In this document: in pieces, positions 33,266-46,903 of the stretch
Numbering within the stretch: position 1 is the stretch's first letter
Layout of the letters: the number at the start of each line of letters is the position of its first letter
Source: Hyphomicrobiales bacterium
Lineage (GTDB): Bacteria; Pseudomonadota; Alphaproteobacteria; Rhizobiales; Ancalomicrobiaceae
Direction: 5' to 3'
Assembly: GCA_021286855.1 (NCBI GenBank)
Contig: JAJTBO010000003.1
Span: 1-64,000, forward strand
DNA length: 64,000 nucleotides
Position numbers and translations under genes: made by a program
Notes under the pieces: model-generated
Told to the model about the DNA's origin: nothing
The model's database searches: none
The model's input: the letters and a program-made list of their open reading frames with translations, nothing else

Positions 33266-34618
33266 TCAGCGGTAGGTCACCGCGCGCACCGCCTCGATCA
33301 CCTCGCCGACGTTCGGCAGGGCGAGCTTCTCGAGGTTGGCGGCGTAGGGCATCGGCACGTCCTTGCCGGTGACCTTGAGAACCGGCGCATCCAGGTAGTC
33401 GAAGGCCTCCGAGACCAGCCGCGAGGCGATCTCCGAGCCGATCGAGCAGACCGGCCAGCCCTCTTCCACCGTGACGCAGCGCCCGGTCTTCATCACCGAG
33501 CGGATCACCGTCTCGACGTCCATCGGGCGGATGGTCCTGAGGTCGATCACCTCGACCGAGATGCCCATCGCCTCCAGTTCGGCCGCCGCCTTCATGGTGT
33601 AGGTCATGCCGATGCCGAAGGAGACCAGCGTCGCGTCCGTGCCGGACTTGACGATCTTCGCCTTGCCGATCGGCACGACGTGATCGCCGACCGGCACGTC
33701 GAAGGACTGGCCGTAGAGGATCTCGTTCTCGAGGAACACCACCGGGTTCGGATCGCGGATCGCCGCCTTGAGCAGGCCCTTGGCGTCGGCCGCCGTCCAC
33801 GGCTGCACCACCTTGAGGCCGGGGATCTGGGCGTACCACGCCGCGTAGTCCTGGCTGTGCTGCGCGCCGACGCGGGCCGCCGCGCCGTTCGGGCCGCGGA
33901 ACACGATCGGGCAACCCATCTGGCCGCCGGACATGTAGAGCGTCTTGGCGGCGGAGTTGATGATCTGGTCGATCGCCTGCATGGCGAAGTTGAAGGTCAT
34001 GAACTCGACGACCGGCTTCAGCCCGGCCAGCGCCGCGCCGACGGCGAGGCCGGCGAATCCGTGCTCGGTGATCGGCGTGTCGACGACGCGATCGGCGCCG
34101 AACTCCTGCAGGAGCCCTTGCGTGATCTTGTAGGCGCCCTGGTATTCGGCGACCTCCTCGCCCATGACGAAGACGTCGGCGTCCGCCCGCATCTCTTCGG
34201 CCATGGCGTCGCGCAGCGCCTCGCGCACCGTCGTCGCGACGAATTCCGTGCCGGCGGGATAGTCGGCTTCGGGCGCGACCGGCGCGGCGGCCGGGGCGCT
34301 GACGATCGCCGGAGCGGCGGGCGCGGCGGCGGCGGGCGCCGGGGCCGGCGACGCCGCCTTGGCGGCGGTGTCGTTCGCGTCCTGGCCGATCACCGCGATC
34401 GGCGTATTGACCTTGACGGCTTCGGTTCCGGCCGGGATCAGGATCGCCGAGAGCACGCCCTCGTCGACCGCCTCGACCTCCATCGTCGCCTTGTCGGTCT
34501 CGATCTCGGCGATGACGTCGCCGGGCTTCACCGCATCGCCGACCGCCTTGACCCACTTGGAGAGTTTGCCCTCTTCCATGGTCGGGGAGAGCGCCGGCAT
34601 GAGAATTTCGATGGCCAT
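33266..34618 (-). CDS. pdhB: Pyruvate dehydrogenase E1 component, beta subunit (lipoyl-fused)
   Basis: 450 residues; ATG 34618 after GAGGAGACG. Unlike most E1-beta proteins it starts with a lipoyl domain (about 1-80; [20 protein letters not shown]) and an Ala/Pro linker, as known in several Alphaproteobacteria. The transketolase-like part (about 125-450) has [40 protein letters not shown], and [20 protein letters not shown]. With PdhA it decarboxylates pyruvate and acetylates E2. Confidence 0.96.
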   Translation of the reverse strand: MAIEILMPALSPTMEEGKLSKWVKAVGDAVKPGDVIAEIETDKATMEVEAVDEGVLSAILIPAGTEAVKVNTPIAVIGQDANDTAAKAASPAPAPAAAAPAAPAIVSAPAAAPVAPEADYPAGTEFVATTVREALRDAMAEEMRADADVFVMGEEVAEYQGAYKITQGLLQEFGADRVVDTPITEHGFAGLAVGAALAGLKPVVEFMTFNFAMQAIDQIINSAAKTLYMSGGQMGCPIVFRGPNGAAARVGAQHSQDYAAWYAQIPGLKVVQPWTAADAKGLLKAAIRDPNPVVFLENEILYGQSFDVPVGDHVVPIGKAKIVKSGTDATLVSFGIGMTYTMKAAAELEAMGISVEVIDLRTIRPMDVETVIRSVMKTGRCVTVEEGWPVCSIGSEIASRLVSEAFDYLDAPVLKVTGKDVPMPYAANLEKLALPNVGEVIEAVRAVTYR

Positions 34619-34630
34619 CGTCGCGTCTCC

Positions 34631-35644
34631 TCAGCGTACCACGTCGGTCCACAGCTCGGACGCATCCGGCTCGGGATCGTTCTGGGCGAAATCGGCGGCC
34701 TTCTGCACGGTGGCGCGGACTTCCGCGTCGATCTGCTTCAGCTCGTCCTCGCTCGCCATGCCGGAGGTCAGAATTCGGGCGCGCACCTGCTCGATCGGGT
34801 CGTGCTCGTTGCGCATCTTCTGCACCTCCTCCTTCGACCGGTACTTGGCCGGATCGGACATGGAGTGGCCGCGGTAGCGATAGGTCTGCATCTCCAGGAT
34901 GTAGGGCCCCTGGCCGGAGCGGCAGAACTCCAGCGCCCGGGCCGAGGCGTCGCGCACCGCGCGCACGTCCATGCCGTCGACCTGTTCCCCGGGAATGTCG
35001 AAGGAGACGCCGCGCTTGGAGAAGTCGGTCTGCGACGAGGCGCGGGAGACCGCGGTGCCCATCGCGTAGCGATTGTTCTCGATCACGTAGATCACCGGCA
35101 GCTTCCACAGGCCGGCCATGTTGAAGGCCTCGTAGACCTGACCCTGGTTGGCCGCGCCGTCGCCGAAGAAGGCCATCGCGACCCGGCCGTCCTTGCGATA
35201 CTTGTTGGCGAAGGCGAGGCCGGTGCCGAGCGGCACCTGCGCGCCGACGATGCCGTGACCGCCGTAGAAGGCCTTTTCGATGCTGAACATGTGCATCGAG
35301 CCGCCCTTGCCCTTCGAGTAACCGCCACGCCGGCCGGTCAGCTCGGCCATGACGCCGTCGGCGTCCATGCCGGCGGCGAGCATGTGGCCGTGGTCGCGGT
35401 AGGAGGTGATGAACTGATCATCGTCGCGCTTGGCCATCTGCATGCCGACCACGACGGCCTCCTGGCCGATGTAGAGGTGGCAGAAGCCGCCGATCAGGCC
35501 CATGCCGTACATCTGGCCGGCCTTTTCCTCGAAGCGGCGGATCAGCAGCATGTTGCGATAGGCGAAGAGCTCTTCGTCTCGCGTGAACGACGTCGGTTCG
35601 GTCTCCGCCGACGTCTTGGTTCTGGTCGACTTGGGGGCAGCCAT
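34631..35644 (-). CDS. pdhA: Pyruvate dehydrogenase E1 component, alpha subunit
   Basis: 337 residues; ATG 35644 with GGGAGGATGCG ahead. Thiamine diphosphate/Mg site FFGDGAANQGQVYEAFNMAG and LPVIYVIENNRYAMGTAVSR (GDG...N...NN). Also MLLIRRFEEKAGQMYGMGLI, QEAVVVGMQMAK, YRDHGHMLAAGMD, and phospho-loop-like TYRYRGHSMSDPAKYRSKEE. First gene of the pdh run, 12 bp before pdhB. Confidence 0.96.
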   Translation of the reverse strand: MAAPKSTRTKTSAETEPTSFTRDEELFAYRNMLLIRRFEEKAGQMYGMGLIGGFCHLYIGQEAVVVGMQMAKRDDDQFITSYRDHGHMLAAGMDADGVMAELTGRRGGYSKGKGGSMHMFSIEKAFYGGHGIVGAQVPLGTGLAFANKYRKDGRVAMAFFGDGAANQGQVYEAFNMAGLWKLPVIYVIENNRYAMGTAVSRASSQTDFSKRGVSFDIPGEQVDGMDVRAVRDASARALEFCRSGQGPYILEMQTYRYRGHSMSDPAKYRSKEEVQKMRNEHDPIEQVRARILTSGMASEDELKQIDAEVRATVQKAADFAQNDPEPDASELWTDVVR

Positions 35645-35813
35645 CGCATCCTCCCGAAGGGCGGTCTCGCCGTTGAACGTGGGAGGCAGGATAGAGCGAT
35701 GTCGAGGCGATGCAAGTGACGGAAAGGAACCAATATGGGTACGATAAGGGTCTGCGAAACATAGTGAAAAGTTGAATCAACCGAACTTTGGTTGATACAC
35801 TCAGATCAACCTG

Positions 35814-36152
35814 TTATCGGTTCATCAAAACATGTTGCGGCGCACTCGCCACCACGGCGATCTCCTTCGCATTCGCGAAGCCGAGAATCTCCCGCGCCCG
35901 CTCCTCCAGCATGTCGCTCTCCAGGCTCGACGAGCGCAGCAGACTCACCCGATGTTCGATCGCGGCGCGCTCCTTCTTGACGGCGGCCAAGTCGCGGTCG
36001 AGCCGATCGGCTTCGACCGCCAGTTGCCGGCGCGCCTCGATGCCGAACGAGCCGTGCCAGCCGTGCCAGGCGAAATAGCCGGAAAACGTCAGGGCGATGA
36101 GCGGAACCACGAGAGGGCGGACGTAGGACTTGCGATGCTGACGCGTGGACAT
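35814..36152 (-). CDS. Septum formation initiator family protein (DivIC/FtsB-like)
   Basis: 112 residues; ATG 36152 with a distant GGGAAGG. Short cytoplasmic start, one membrane segment (about 12-30; VRPLVVPLIALTFSGYFAWH), then a periplasmic coiled coil (about 40-85; RRQLAVEADRLDRDLAAVKK onward) ending LEERAREILGFANAKEIAVV, the DivIC/FtsB signature. Such proteins join FtsL and FtsQ in the divisome. The place between eno and pdhA is the usual one in Hyphomicrobiales. Confidence 0.9.
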   Translation of the reverse strand: MSTRQHRKSYVRPLVVPLIALTFSGYFAWHGWHGSFGIEARRQLAVEADRLDRDLAAVKKERAAIEHRVSLLRSSSLESDMLEERAREILGFANAKEIAVVASAPQHVLMNR

Positions 36153-36352
36153 GACGGACGCCGGACCTTCCCGAGGACGATACGCCCCGACCGTCGCCGG
36201 CCGGGTCCGATCATTCCAACAGGCCGTGGTTAACGTCGCCTTGCCGAACCGGCGCGCGCTTCAGGAAACCCGTTCGAAACGGAGACGACCCGCCAACGCT
36301 CCGTTCACTCTTCGATGCGAAGATCCCGTTCGTGCGCCACCGGAGCCGCGCC

Positions 36353-37129
36353 ATGATCCGACCGCTCGTCCCTCTCCTCTTCGCCGTCGCCCTCGCCGCC
36401 TGCGGCCGCGGGCCGAACGACGTCGACGTCGACATGGAGACGTCCGCCGTCGGCAAGGTCGACGTCGATCGCGCCCTCGACCAGATCCGCAACATCTGCC
36501 GCCCGCTCTTTTCGCGTCATGCGTCGGACGTGACGCGCATCCGCGCCACCGTCGCCGACGAGGGCAACACCCAGGCGCGGCGTTTCGGCTGGGGCGTCTA
36601 CATCTCGCTGATCGTCGATCTGAAGTCGTCGCCGACGACCCTCGCGGGCGAGATCGAGCCGCAGGCGCATTTCCTCGCCGGCGGCGGCGCCCGTCCGGGT
36701 CTGCTCGCCTTCTCGCCGACCGCGGCGGCGCTCTGCGACCAACCGCTCGCGGAAGGCCGGCGCAACGCCTTCCTGCCGGCGCGCGGCCTCGCCGAGGATC
36801 TGCCGCAACGCGTCCTCAATCCGACCCGCGAGCAGATCGCCGCCTATCGCGCCGAAGAGGCGCGCGCGCTCGCCGGCGACTATCAGAGCCAGCGCAACAT
36901 CGCCTGGTGCTGGGTCGACGGCTGCTACGGGGTCGAACCGATCGACGACGTGCAGGCCTGCGCCTGGCGGATCGTCATCGCCGCCGCGAGACATCCCAAG
37001 TCCGACGCCTCCGATCAGGACAACGTCCGCATCGACTGCGATCAGGCGCTCACCCCCGACGATCGCGCCCAGGCGACCGAGAAGGCGCAGAAGCTCTTCC
37101 AGAAGATCTACAAACGACCGCTGCCGTGA
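36353..37129 (+). CDS. Lipoprotein of unknown function
   Basis: 258 residues from ATG 36353 (CGGAG eight bases ahead; a GTG at 36332 is in frame). Lipobox: MIRPLVPLLFAVALAACGRG, with Cys about 17 as the lipidated residue. The mature part has two Cys pairs (ICRPLF, ALCDQPL, WCWVDGCYG, QACAWR, DCDQAL), a TPR/Sel1-like helical tail (VQACAWRIVIAAARHPKSDA, DDRAQATEKAQKLFQKIYKR), and otherwise no match I know. It interrupts the eno-divIC spacing on the opposite strand. Confidence 0.75.
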   Translation: MIRPLVPLLFAVALAACGRGPNDVDVDMETSAVGKVDVDRALDQIRNICRPLFSRHASDVTRIRATVADEGNTQARRFGWGVYISLIVDLKSSPTTLAGEIEPQAHFLAGGGARPGLLAFSPTAAALCDQPLAEGRRNAFLPARGLAEDLPQRVLNPTREQIAAYRAEEARALAGDYQSQRNIAWCWVDGCYGVEPIDDVQACAWRIVIAAARHPKSDASDQDNVRIDCDQALTPDDRAQATEKAQKLFQKIYKRPLP

Positions 37130-37151
37130 GCGTGGAGCGATCCGAAAACGA

Positions 37152-37177
37152 AGACGGCGGCCCGAAGGCCGCCGTTT
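37152..37177. terminator. Bidirectional Rho-independent terminator
   Basis: acggcggcc (37154-37162), loop cgaa, ggccgccgt (37167-37175), then TTTCGCGTTTC on plus and TCTTCGTTTTC on minus. It serves the convergent lipoprotein gene and eno. Confidence 0.85.
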
Positions 37178-37202
37178 CGCGTTTCATCCGAGAGGCGATC
37201 GC

Positions 37203-38501
<1,299 letters not shown>

Positions 38502-38768
38502 TTACGCGGGTTTCGGCGCTGATGTAGCCGATCGCTCGCGGACTGCCTACCCCGGCATGTGGCGGATGGTAACGATCCGAAGGGACACGCCGTCCCTGCT
38601 CGCTTATACTTTCGTATGACGTCCGACAATCTGGAAGATCGCGGAGGGAGGCGGAGCGGGCCGCCGCCGCCCAGCCGGCTCCGTGCGGCGTGACAGACGC
38701 GGCCCGAGCGGCTAGGACGGCGGACGAGCGCGGCGATCCCGATCGCTTCGGCGAACCACGGATGCGAC

Positions 38769-39233
38769 ATGACCACCGAATTCGACACGACAGGACTGCA
38801 GCTCGGCAAGGCGACGCAATGGCCGACCTCGCCCGAGGCCGCCGTTCTCGACCGCGTGCCCAATCCGCAGGCCGACACCCGCTATGTCGCCCGCTTCACC
38901 GCGCCGGAATTCACCTCGCTGTGTCCGGTGACCGGCCAACCCGACTTCGCCCATCTCGTCATCGACTACGTGCCGGACGGTTGGCTGGTCGAATCGAAGT
39001 CGCTGAAGCTCTACCTCGCCTCCTTCCGCAACCACGGCGCCTTCCACGAGGACTGCACGGTGGCGATCGGCCGCCGTATCGTCGACCTCGTCCGCCCGCA
39101 CTGGCTCAGGATCGGCGGCTATTGGTATCCGCGCGGCGGCATTCCGATCGACGTCTTCTGGGCCTCCGGCCCGCAACCGGCCGACCTGTGGATCCCCGAT
39201 CAGGGCGTCCCCTCCTATCGCGGACGCGGGTGA
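38769..39233 (+). CDS. queF: NADPH-dependent 7-cyano-7-deazaguanine reductase
   Basis: 154 residues, the short (YkvM-like, unimodular) QueF form. ATG 38769; the ribosome site is weak. [20 protein letters not shown] holds the nucleophile Cys and Asp, and [20 protein letters not shown] the QueF motif that binds NADPH. It reduces preQ0 to preQ1 for queuosine tRNA modification. No other queuosine gene is in the window, and no preQ1 riboswitch is visible in the 288 bp upstream. Confidence 0.95.
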   Translation: MTTEFDTTGLQLGKATQWPTSPEAAVLDRVPNPQADTRYVARFTAPEFTSLCPVTGQPDFAHLVIDYVPDGWLVESKSLKLYLASFRNHGAFHEDCTVAIGRRIVDLVRPHWLRIGGYWYPRGGIPIDVFWASGPQPADLWIPDQGVPSYRGRG

Positions 39234-39297
39234 GGAGCGTTCCGAGCGCCTCTCGCTTCCACGACGAGATTCCCGATCGCCCCTCGCGAGCGATGAA

Positions 39298-39315
39298 CGC
39301 TCGAAGCTTCGAGCG
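39298..39315. repeat. Perfect 18-bp palindrome between convergent genes
   Basis: cgctcgaagcttcgagcg lies between the queF and dnaE stops. It has no loop and no U-run; it could be a weak terminator or a protein-binding dyad. Confidence 0.45.
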
Positions 39316-39386
39316 CGGCTCCCGATACGGCTCGGTTCGCGGGCACGCACCGGCCGACGCTTTGCCGGCCGCTTCGTCCGAACCGA

Positions 39387-42851
<3,465 letters not shown>

Positions 42852-43048
42852 CGTCCGCCTCCCGAGATCCGCCCGCGACCGACTCGTCGCGCTCCGACCC
42901 TGCACCCCGCGCGCCGGCGCTTCAATCGAGACGCCGCCGCGCCGCGTCTCGTCCTCGCTGTCCACAGGGGGGCAGGACCGTCTCGCCCTGCCCGTTGCGC
43001 GATCCGGCGCGGCCTTTGGGTCGAACCGATTGCGTACTACTTTTGTTC

Positions 43049-43165
43049 TTAATACGATGCCGCCCGGCCGAGCGCTTCGCCCCACATGGCGATCATCACG
43101 ACGAACGACACGACGGCTCCGAGCGACGCGGCATCCCAGGCCAGACCACGAACGAATTGGCTCAT
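43049..43165 (-). CDS. 38-residue single-span membrane peptide
   Basis: Starts MSQFVRGLAWDAASLGAVVS and continues FVVMIAMWGEALGRAASY, stop TAA. ATG 43165 has a near-perfect ribosome site (AAGGAGGAC, about five bases away), the best in this part of the window. One membrane span (about 12-30). It resembles the many uncharacterised small membrane proteins of bacteria; it is too short for routine annotation. A TTGACA box lies about 60 bp upstream. Longer in-frame forms begin at TTG 43231 or ATG 43186 but lack ribosome sites. Confidence 0.6.
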   Translation of the reverse strand: MSQFVRGLAWDAASLGAVVSFVVMIAMWGEALGRAASY

Positions 43166-43225
43166 GACGTCCTCCTTCGCATCCATCCACTGGATATCCA
43201 CAACAATGTTCTTGTTTTGTTCGTT

Positions 43226-43231
43226 TGTCAA
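43226..43231 (-). promoter_or_regulatory. Possible -35 box for the 38-residue peptide gene
   Basis: TTGACA on the minus strand, followed by an A-rich stretch; the -10 element is not clear (best CATTGT at 17-bp spacing). Confidence 0.3.
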
Positions 43232-43278
43232 GCGGCGATCGAATCCGGCCTTGTCTCGCTTTGAATTTTCTGCGGAAA

Positions 43279-43300
43279 AAAGGCGGCCCGAAAGCCGCCT
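43279..43300 (-). terminator. Strong Rho-independent terminator
   Basis: On the minus strand AAGGCGGC / GCCGCCTT (43300-43293 with 43286-43279) around a 6-nt loop, followed by TTTT and more T/C. It lies 21 bp past the stop of the 69-residue HTH gene and isolates that gene from the downstream peptide gene. Confidence 0.9.
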
Positions 43301-43320
43301 TCGTTGTCACCTTGCGATGG

Positions 43321-43530
43321 TCAGTGGATAGGCCTATCGCGCTTTGCGGCAGCAATCTCTTCGCTACCGATGTGCTTGTGACGCTTCACGACCTCGTTGA
43401 CTCGGCCGGGATTCACGTCATAGCTGGCTGCGATCCGGTGCTGATACTCACCGTCCCAATACCTGCTCCACACCTCGATAGCCTGCTCGAAAGTGAGAGA
43501 GCGGGGAGAATTTCGGTTTTCGACTTTCAT
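43321..43530 (-). CDS. Small helix-turn-helix protein
   Basis: 69 residues: MKVENRNSPRSLTFEQAIEV, WSRYWDGEYQHRIAASYDVN, then PGRVNEVVKRHKHIGSEEIA. The GEYQHRIAASYDVNPGRVNE part is an HTH of the kind used to step over DNA (Q-H-x-I-A-x-x-x-x-V-x-x-x-x-V), as in many phage and plasmid small regulators. ATG 43530 with AAGGA upstream; that site lies inside a 20-bp palindrome, which suggests autoregulation. The DNA is lower in GC than average. Function unknown beyond likely DNA binding. Confidence 0.7.
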   Translation of the reverse strand: MKVENRNSPRSLTFEQAIEVWSRYWDGEYQHRIAASYDVNPGRVNEVVKRHKHIGSEEIAAAKRDRPIH

Positions 43531-43548
43531 ATAAGGGATCCTTTATAT
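43529..43548. promoter_or_regulatory. Palindrome over the HTH gene's start and ribosome site
   Basis: atataaggga / tcctttatat, arms matching at 9 of 10 positions. It covers the AAGGA site and touches the ATG. Either an operator for the encoded HTH protein or an mRNA hairpin that hides the ribosome site. Confidence 0.5.
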
Positions 43549-43849
43549 CCCCTTAGAAAGCCTTGACAGCGACTCCGATGAGTTTACCATCGTTTCATTC
43601 CTGAATGACTCGCTGCAAGGCTCTCCAGGCGGTTGCAGAAGATCTGAGATCCGAGGGGCGGCAACCCCTCGGGTTTTCAGATGAGGCGAATCGAATCACC
43701 TCAGATTTAATGATTCCGAGTCATTTACTATTCGTCAACTTTCTTGATCATGTCACAGGCCGAATTCTCAACGTTCCGTCGTTGAGAGACGGATTTTCGG
43801 GGGCTGCGCCTGTTTGACGGAGACCAGGGAAACGTTCGTCCTGGCGTCC
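43531..43849. other. Gene-poor, lower-GC region with a nested hairpin
   Basis: About 320 bp with no supported protein gene. At 43642-43682 an outer 6-bp stem (atctga/tcagat) encloses ccgagggg/cccctcgg (43651-43658, 43665-43672), with TTTTC on the plus side. It could terminate a small RNA transcribed rightward, but I see no clear promoter. The open frame at 43605-43817 has no ribosome site. Confidence 0.45.
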
Positions 43850-45490
43850 TCACGCCGCCGCTTCGACCGCCTCGGCGTCTTCGTCGGCGCCTTCGCCGTC
43901 CGCTTCCGTCTCGCTCTCCGCCTCGTCCTCTTCCGAGCTCGGGTGCAGCATGTTCTCGGCGAGATCGATGAACGCCTTGTGGGGAAGAGCCGGCGCGAAG
44001 ACGTAGCCCTGCGCCGAGGTGACGCCCTTGCCGCGCAGGCGTTCCAGCTGCTCCTGGGTCTCGACGCCTTCCGCCACCACGCCCATGTCGAGCGAATTGG
44101 CGAGTTCGACGAGCACGTCGACGATCGTCGACGCGCCGAGATCGGCCCCCATCGCGTCGACGAACATCTTGTCGATCTTCACGATGTCGATGCCGAGCTG
44201 TTGGATGTAGGCGAGGCCGCCGTGGCCGGTGCCGGTGTCGTCGAGCGCCACCCGGCAACCGAGCCCGTGCAGTTCGGCGATGATCCGGCGCGCCTGCGGC
44301 ACGTCGCGCAGCGGATAGCGCTCGGTCACCTCGAACACCAGCTGGTCGTAGGCGATCGGCCCGTCGCCGTAGATCTCGATGATGTCCTCGACGATGCGCC
44401 GATCGTCGAAATGCCCGGCGAAGAGATTGATAGACAGCTTCAATTCCGGATTTTCGGAATAGAGCGCGCCGAGTTGGACGGCCGACTTGCGCATCAGGAG
44501 ACGCGTCATCTCGAAGACGTGGCCGGAGGTCTCGACATAGGACATGAAGGCGCCGGGCGAGATCATCGTGCCGTCGGCGCGGATCCAGCGCACCAACATC
44601 TCGCAGCCTTCGATCAGGCCGGTGTCGATGTTCACCACCGGCTGGAAATAGGGCTCGAACTCGGACCGACGCAGCGCCACCACGATCTCGTCGTCGACCT
44701 CCGAGGTCGGTTTGCGGAAGAGCCAGAGCGCGAAGCCGATCAGCACCACCGTCGATGCGACCGAACCGATCGCCAGCGTCGCCTCCAGCGGCCGCACCAG
44801 CTCGAGCAGCGCCGCCCGGCTGGTCGCCACCCGGACCGTCAGGGGGAAGTAGTCGGAGCGGATCTCTGTGGCGATCTCGTCCTCGGACTTCGTCGGCCGG
44901 ATGCCGGACGACCACCATTCGCCGTCGCCGACCTTGACCACCACCGACCGCGCGCCGCGCAGATAATCGGCGCCGCCGTCGAGATCGAGCATCGAGGGCG
45001 AGATTTCGGCGACCAGATGGACGTCGGCGGCGGTGCGCCAGCCGACCACGGCCGTGCCCTTGACCGCATCCGGCACCGCTTCGGGGTCGAGCAACGCGAT
45101 CGTCACGGGACGCGCCGGATCGGGTTTGAACAGCGCCGCGCCGCGCCGGCTGGCCGGCGGCGGATCGAAGCACATCGGCAGACCGCCGCCGTCGACGACG
45201 CCGATGCGGCGCAGGAACTGAGACCGCGCCGCCTTTTCGCCGAGCAGCGCCAGATCGTTCGGCCGACAGGTGGTCAAACCTGCCCGATCGGCCTCGCGCA
45301 GCACCGACACCGCCTCGGCGAGCACCCGCTCCGCCCGCTCAGCCTGGCGCGCCGCGACCGCCGCGATCTCGTCGCGACCGAATCGGTCCGCATGTGCGTG
45401 CAGGATCAGCCGCCCCAACAGGAGCGGGGCCACGCCGATGACGACGGCCATGGCGATCGCGATCACGAGAAGGAGGCTGCGTCTACCCAA
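43850..45490 (-). CDS. CSS-motif/EAL-domain cyclic-di-GMP phosphodiesterase
   Basis: About 546 residues from a TTG at 45490 (MGRRSLLLVIAIAMAVVIG); the frame is open to 45706 and the start is uncertain. TM1 (about 4-24), a periplasmic sensing domain (about 30-240) with the short TTCRPND loop and FDPPPAS region, TM2 (LAIGSVASTVVLIGFALWLF), then an EAL domain (about 285-525). Signature motifs: GCEMLVRWIRADG (EML in place of EAL; the metal-binding Glu is kept), LSINLFAGHF, FEVTERYPL, VALDDTGTGHGGLAYIQQLG (Asp-Asp kept), VKIDKMFVD and VVAEGVETQEQ. All metal and catalytic residues I can check are present, so it is probably an active enzyme that cleaves c-di-GMP. The tail is strongly acidic (SEEDEAESETEADGEGADED). 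Confidence 0.85.
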   Translation of the reverse strand: MGRRSLLLVIAIAMAVVIGVAPLLLGRLILHAHADRFGRDEIAAVAARQAERAERVLAEAVSVLREADRAGLTTCRPNDLALLGEKAARSQFLRRIGVVDGGGLPMCFDPPPASRRGAALFKPDPARPVTIALLDPEAVPDAVKGTAVVGWRTAADVHLVAEISPSMLDLDGGADYLRGARSVVVKVGDGEWWSSGIRPTKSEDEIATEIRSDYFPLTVRVATSRAALLELVRPLEATLAIGSVASTVVLIGFALWLFRKPTSEVDDEIVVALRRSEFEPYFQPVVNIDTGLIEGCEMLVRWIRADGTMISPGAFMSYVETSGHVFEMTRLLMRKSAVQLGALYSENPELKLSINLFAGHFDDRRIVEDIIEIYGDGPIAYDQLVFEVTERYPLRDVPQARRIIAELHGLGCRVALDDTGTGHGGLAYIQQLGIDIVKIDKMFVDAMGADLGASTIVDVLVELANSLDMGVVAEGVETQEQLERLRGKGVTSAQGYVFAPALPHKAFIDLAENMLHPSSEEDEAESETEADGEGADEDAEAVEAAA

Positions 45491-45729
45491 TGAGAGAGCA
45501 TCCCGACGAGGGTTTTCCCGGCAGTCTCCGACGATACGGTAAAGGGTTTCTGAAGAGCTTCGCCGAAGCACGGCGAACCGCGACGAACGATTGCAAAAAG
45601 ACGGCGTCTGCCGCACCTTCGGCCGCGATCTCACTTCCGCCACGAGAGGCGGGGATGAGCGACGTGCGTTCATCCCGGCGCCGCGCAACGGCGACGGCCT
45701 CTCCATCTTCGACCCCGACGAGGTTCCCC

Positions 45730-46893
45730 ATGATGCGTCCGATCCGCTCCTCCCGGCTCCTCGCCTTCTCCCTGGCGCTCGGCGTCGCGCTTCCCTCCGC
45801 CGTCTGGGCCGACGGCGCCCGCGACAAGGTCCTCGAGATCACCAAAGCGGCGCTCGTCGCCAACGGCGCCAAGGAGATCACCCTCGGCGCGGTCGAGGGC
45901 GACGACGCCCGCTTCAGCCTCACCGGCACGAAGATCGTTTCCGAACACGAGGGCAAGATCGGCACGCTGACGGTCGGCAAGACGACCTGGGTCGGCGCCG
46001 TCCCGACCGCCGACGGCGGCTATTCCGCCGACGAGGTCACCGCCGAAGGCCTCGACTTCGACGCCGACGACGCCAAGCTGAAGGCCGACAAGATCGTCGC
46101 GACGAAATACAAGGCCCAGGCTCCGGCCAAGATCGTCCCCGGCAAGATGTCCGGCGAGCGGGTCGAGCAGGTCGCCGCCACCGGCCTCGTCATGACCACC
46201 GAGGACGGCAAGGTCATCCCGATCCAATCGATCGCCTTCTCGAGCTCCGACTGGGTCGGCGACGCCCCGCACAAGGGCTCCTTCGAGTTGAAGGGCCTCG
46301 TCGTGCCGCTCGATCCGAAGGACGAGGAGGTCGCCCAGCTGCGCGCGCTCGGCTACGACAAGGTGACCCTCGACGTCGCCGCCTCCGGCGCCTGGGACGA
46401 CAAGGCCGGCCGCCTCGACATTCCCGCCCTGACGATCTCCGCCGCCGACATGGGCGCGCTGAAGATCTCGGCCACCATCGGCGGCGTCACCCCCGAAGTG
46501 GTCGAGGGGATGAAGAAGGCCGAGGGCGACCAGGCCAAGCAGATGGAGCTGCTGCAGGCGTTGAGCGTCGAGGCGCTGGCGCTGCGCTGGGACGACGCCT
46601 CGCTGGCGCCGCGGCTGATCGGCATGCAGGCGAAGCAGCAGGGCGTCGATTCGAAGACCTACGCCAAGCAGCTGAAGCTGCTCCTGCCGGCCGTCCTGTC
46701 GATGATCGGCAACAAGGATTTCGAGAAGAAGGTGGCCACCGCCGCCGGCGCGTTCCTCGAGACGCCGAAGTCGCTGACCGTCGCCGCCCGGCCGAAGACG
46801 CCGGTGCCGTTCGGCCAGATCATGGGCGCGGCGATGATGGCCCCGCAGAGCCTGCCGAACGTTCTCTCCGTCGAGGTCGTGGCCAACGACTGA
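45730..46893 (+). CDS. Exported protein of unknown function
   Basis: 387 residues; ATG 45730 with GAGG six bases ahead (a second ATG follows directly). Signal peptide ends VWA-DGARDK. The mature part repeats a strand-rich pattern (ITLGAVEGDDARFSLTGTKI; GTLTVGKTTWVGAVPTADGG; EVTAEGLDFDADDAKLKADK) and later LDIPALTISAADMGALKISA, reminiscent of AsmA/DUF945-like lipid-handling proteins, but I cannot assign a family with confidence. Divergent from the EAL-domain gene, so the two share a control region. Confidence 0.7.
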   Translation: MMRPIRSSRLLAFSLALGVALPSAVWADGARDKVLEITKAALVANGAKEITLGAVEGDDARFSLTGTKIVSEHEGKIGTLTVGKTTWVGAVPTADGGYSADEVTAEGLDFDADDAKLKADKIVATKYKAQAPAKIVPGKMSGERVEQVAATGLVMTTEDGKVIPIQSIAFSSSDWVGDAPHKGSFELKGLVVPLDPKDEEVAQLRALGYDKVTLDVAASGAWDDKAGRLDIPALTISAADMGALKISATIGGVTPEVVEGMKKAEGDQAKQMELLQALSVEALALRWDDASLAPRLIGMQAKQQGVDSKTYAKQLKLLLPAVLSMIGNKDFEKKVATAAGAFLETPKSLTVAARPKTPVPFGQIMGAAMMAPQSLPNVLSVEVVAND

Positions 46894-46903
46894 GCCCGCG
46901 TCC

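Noticed and set aside
43605-43817. 70-residue plus-strand frame
   Set aside because: No ribosome site; overlaps hairpin sequence.
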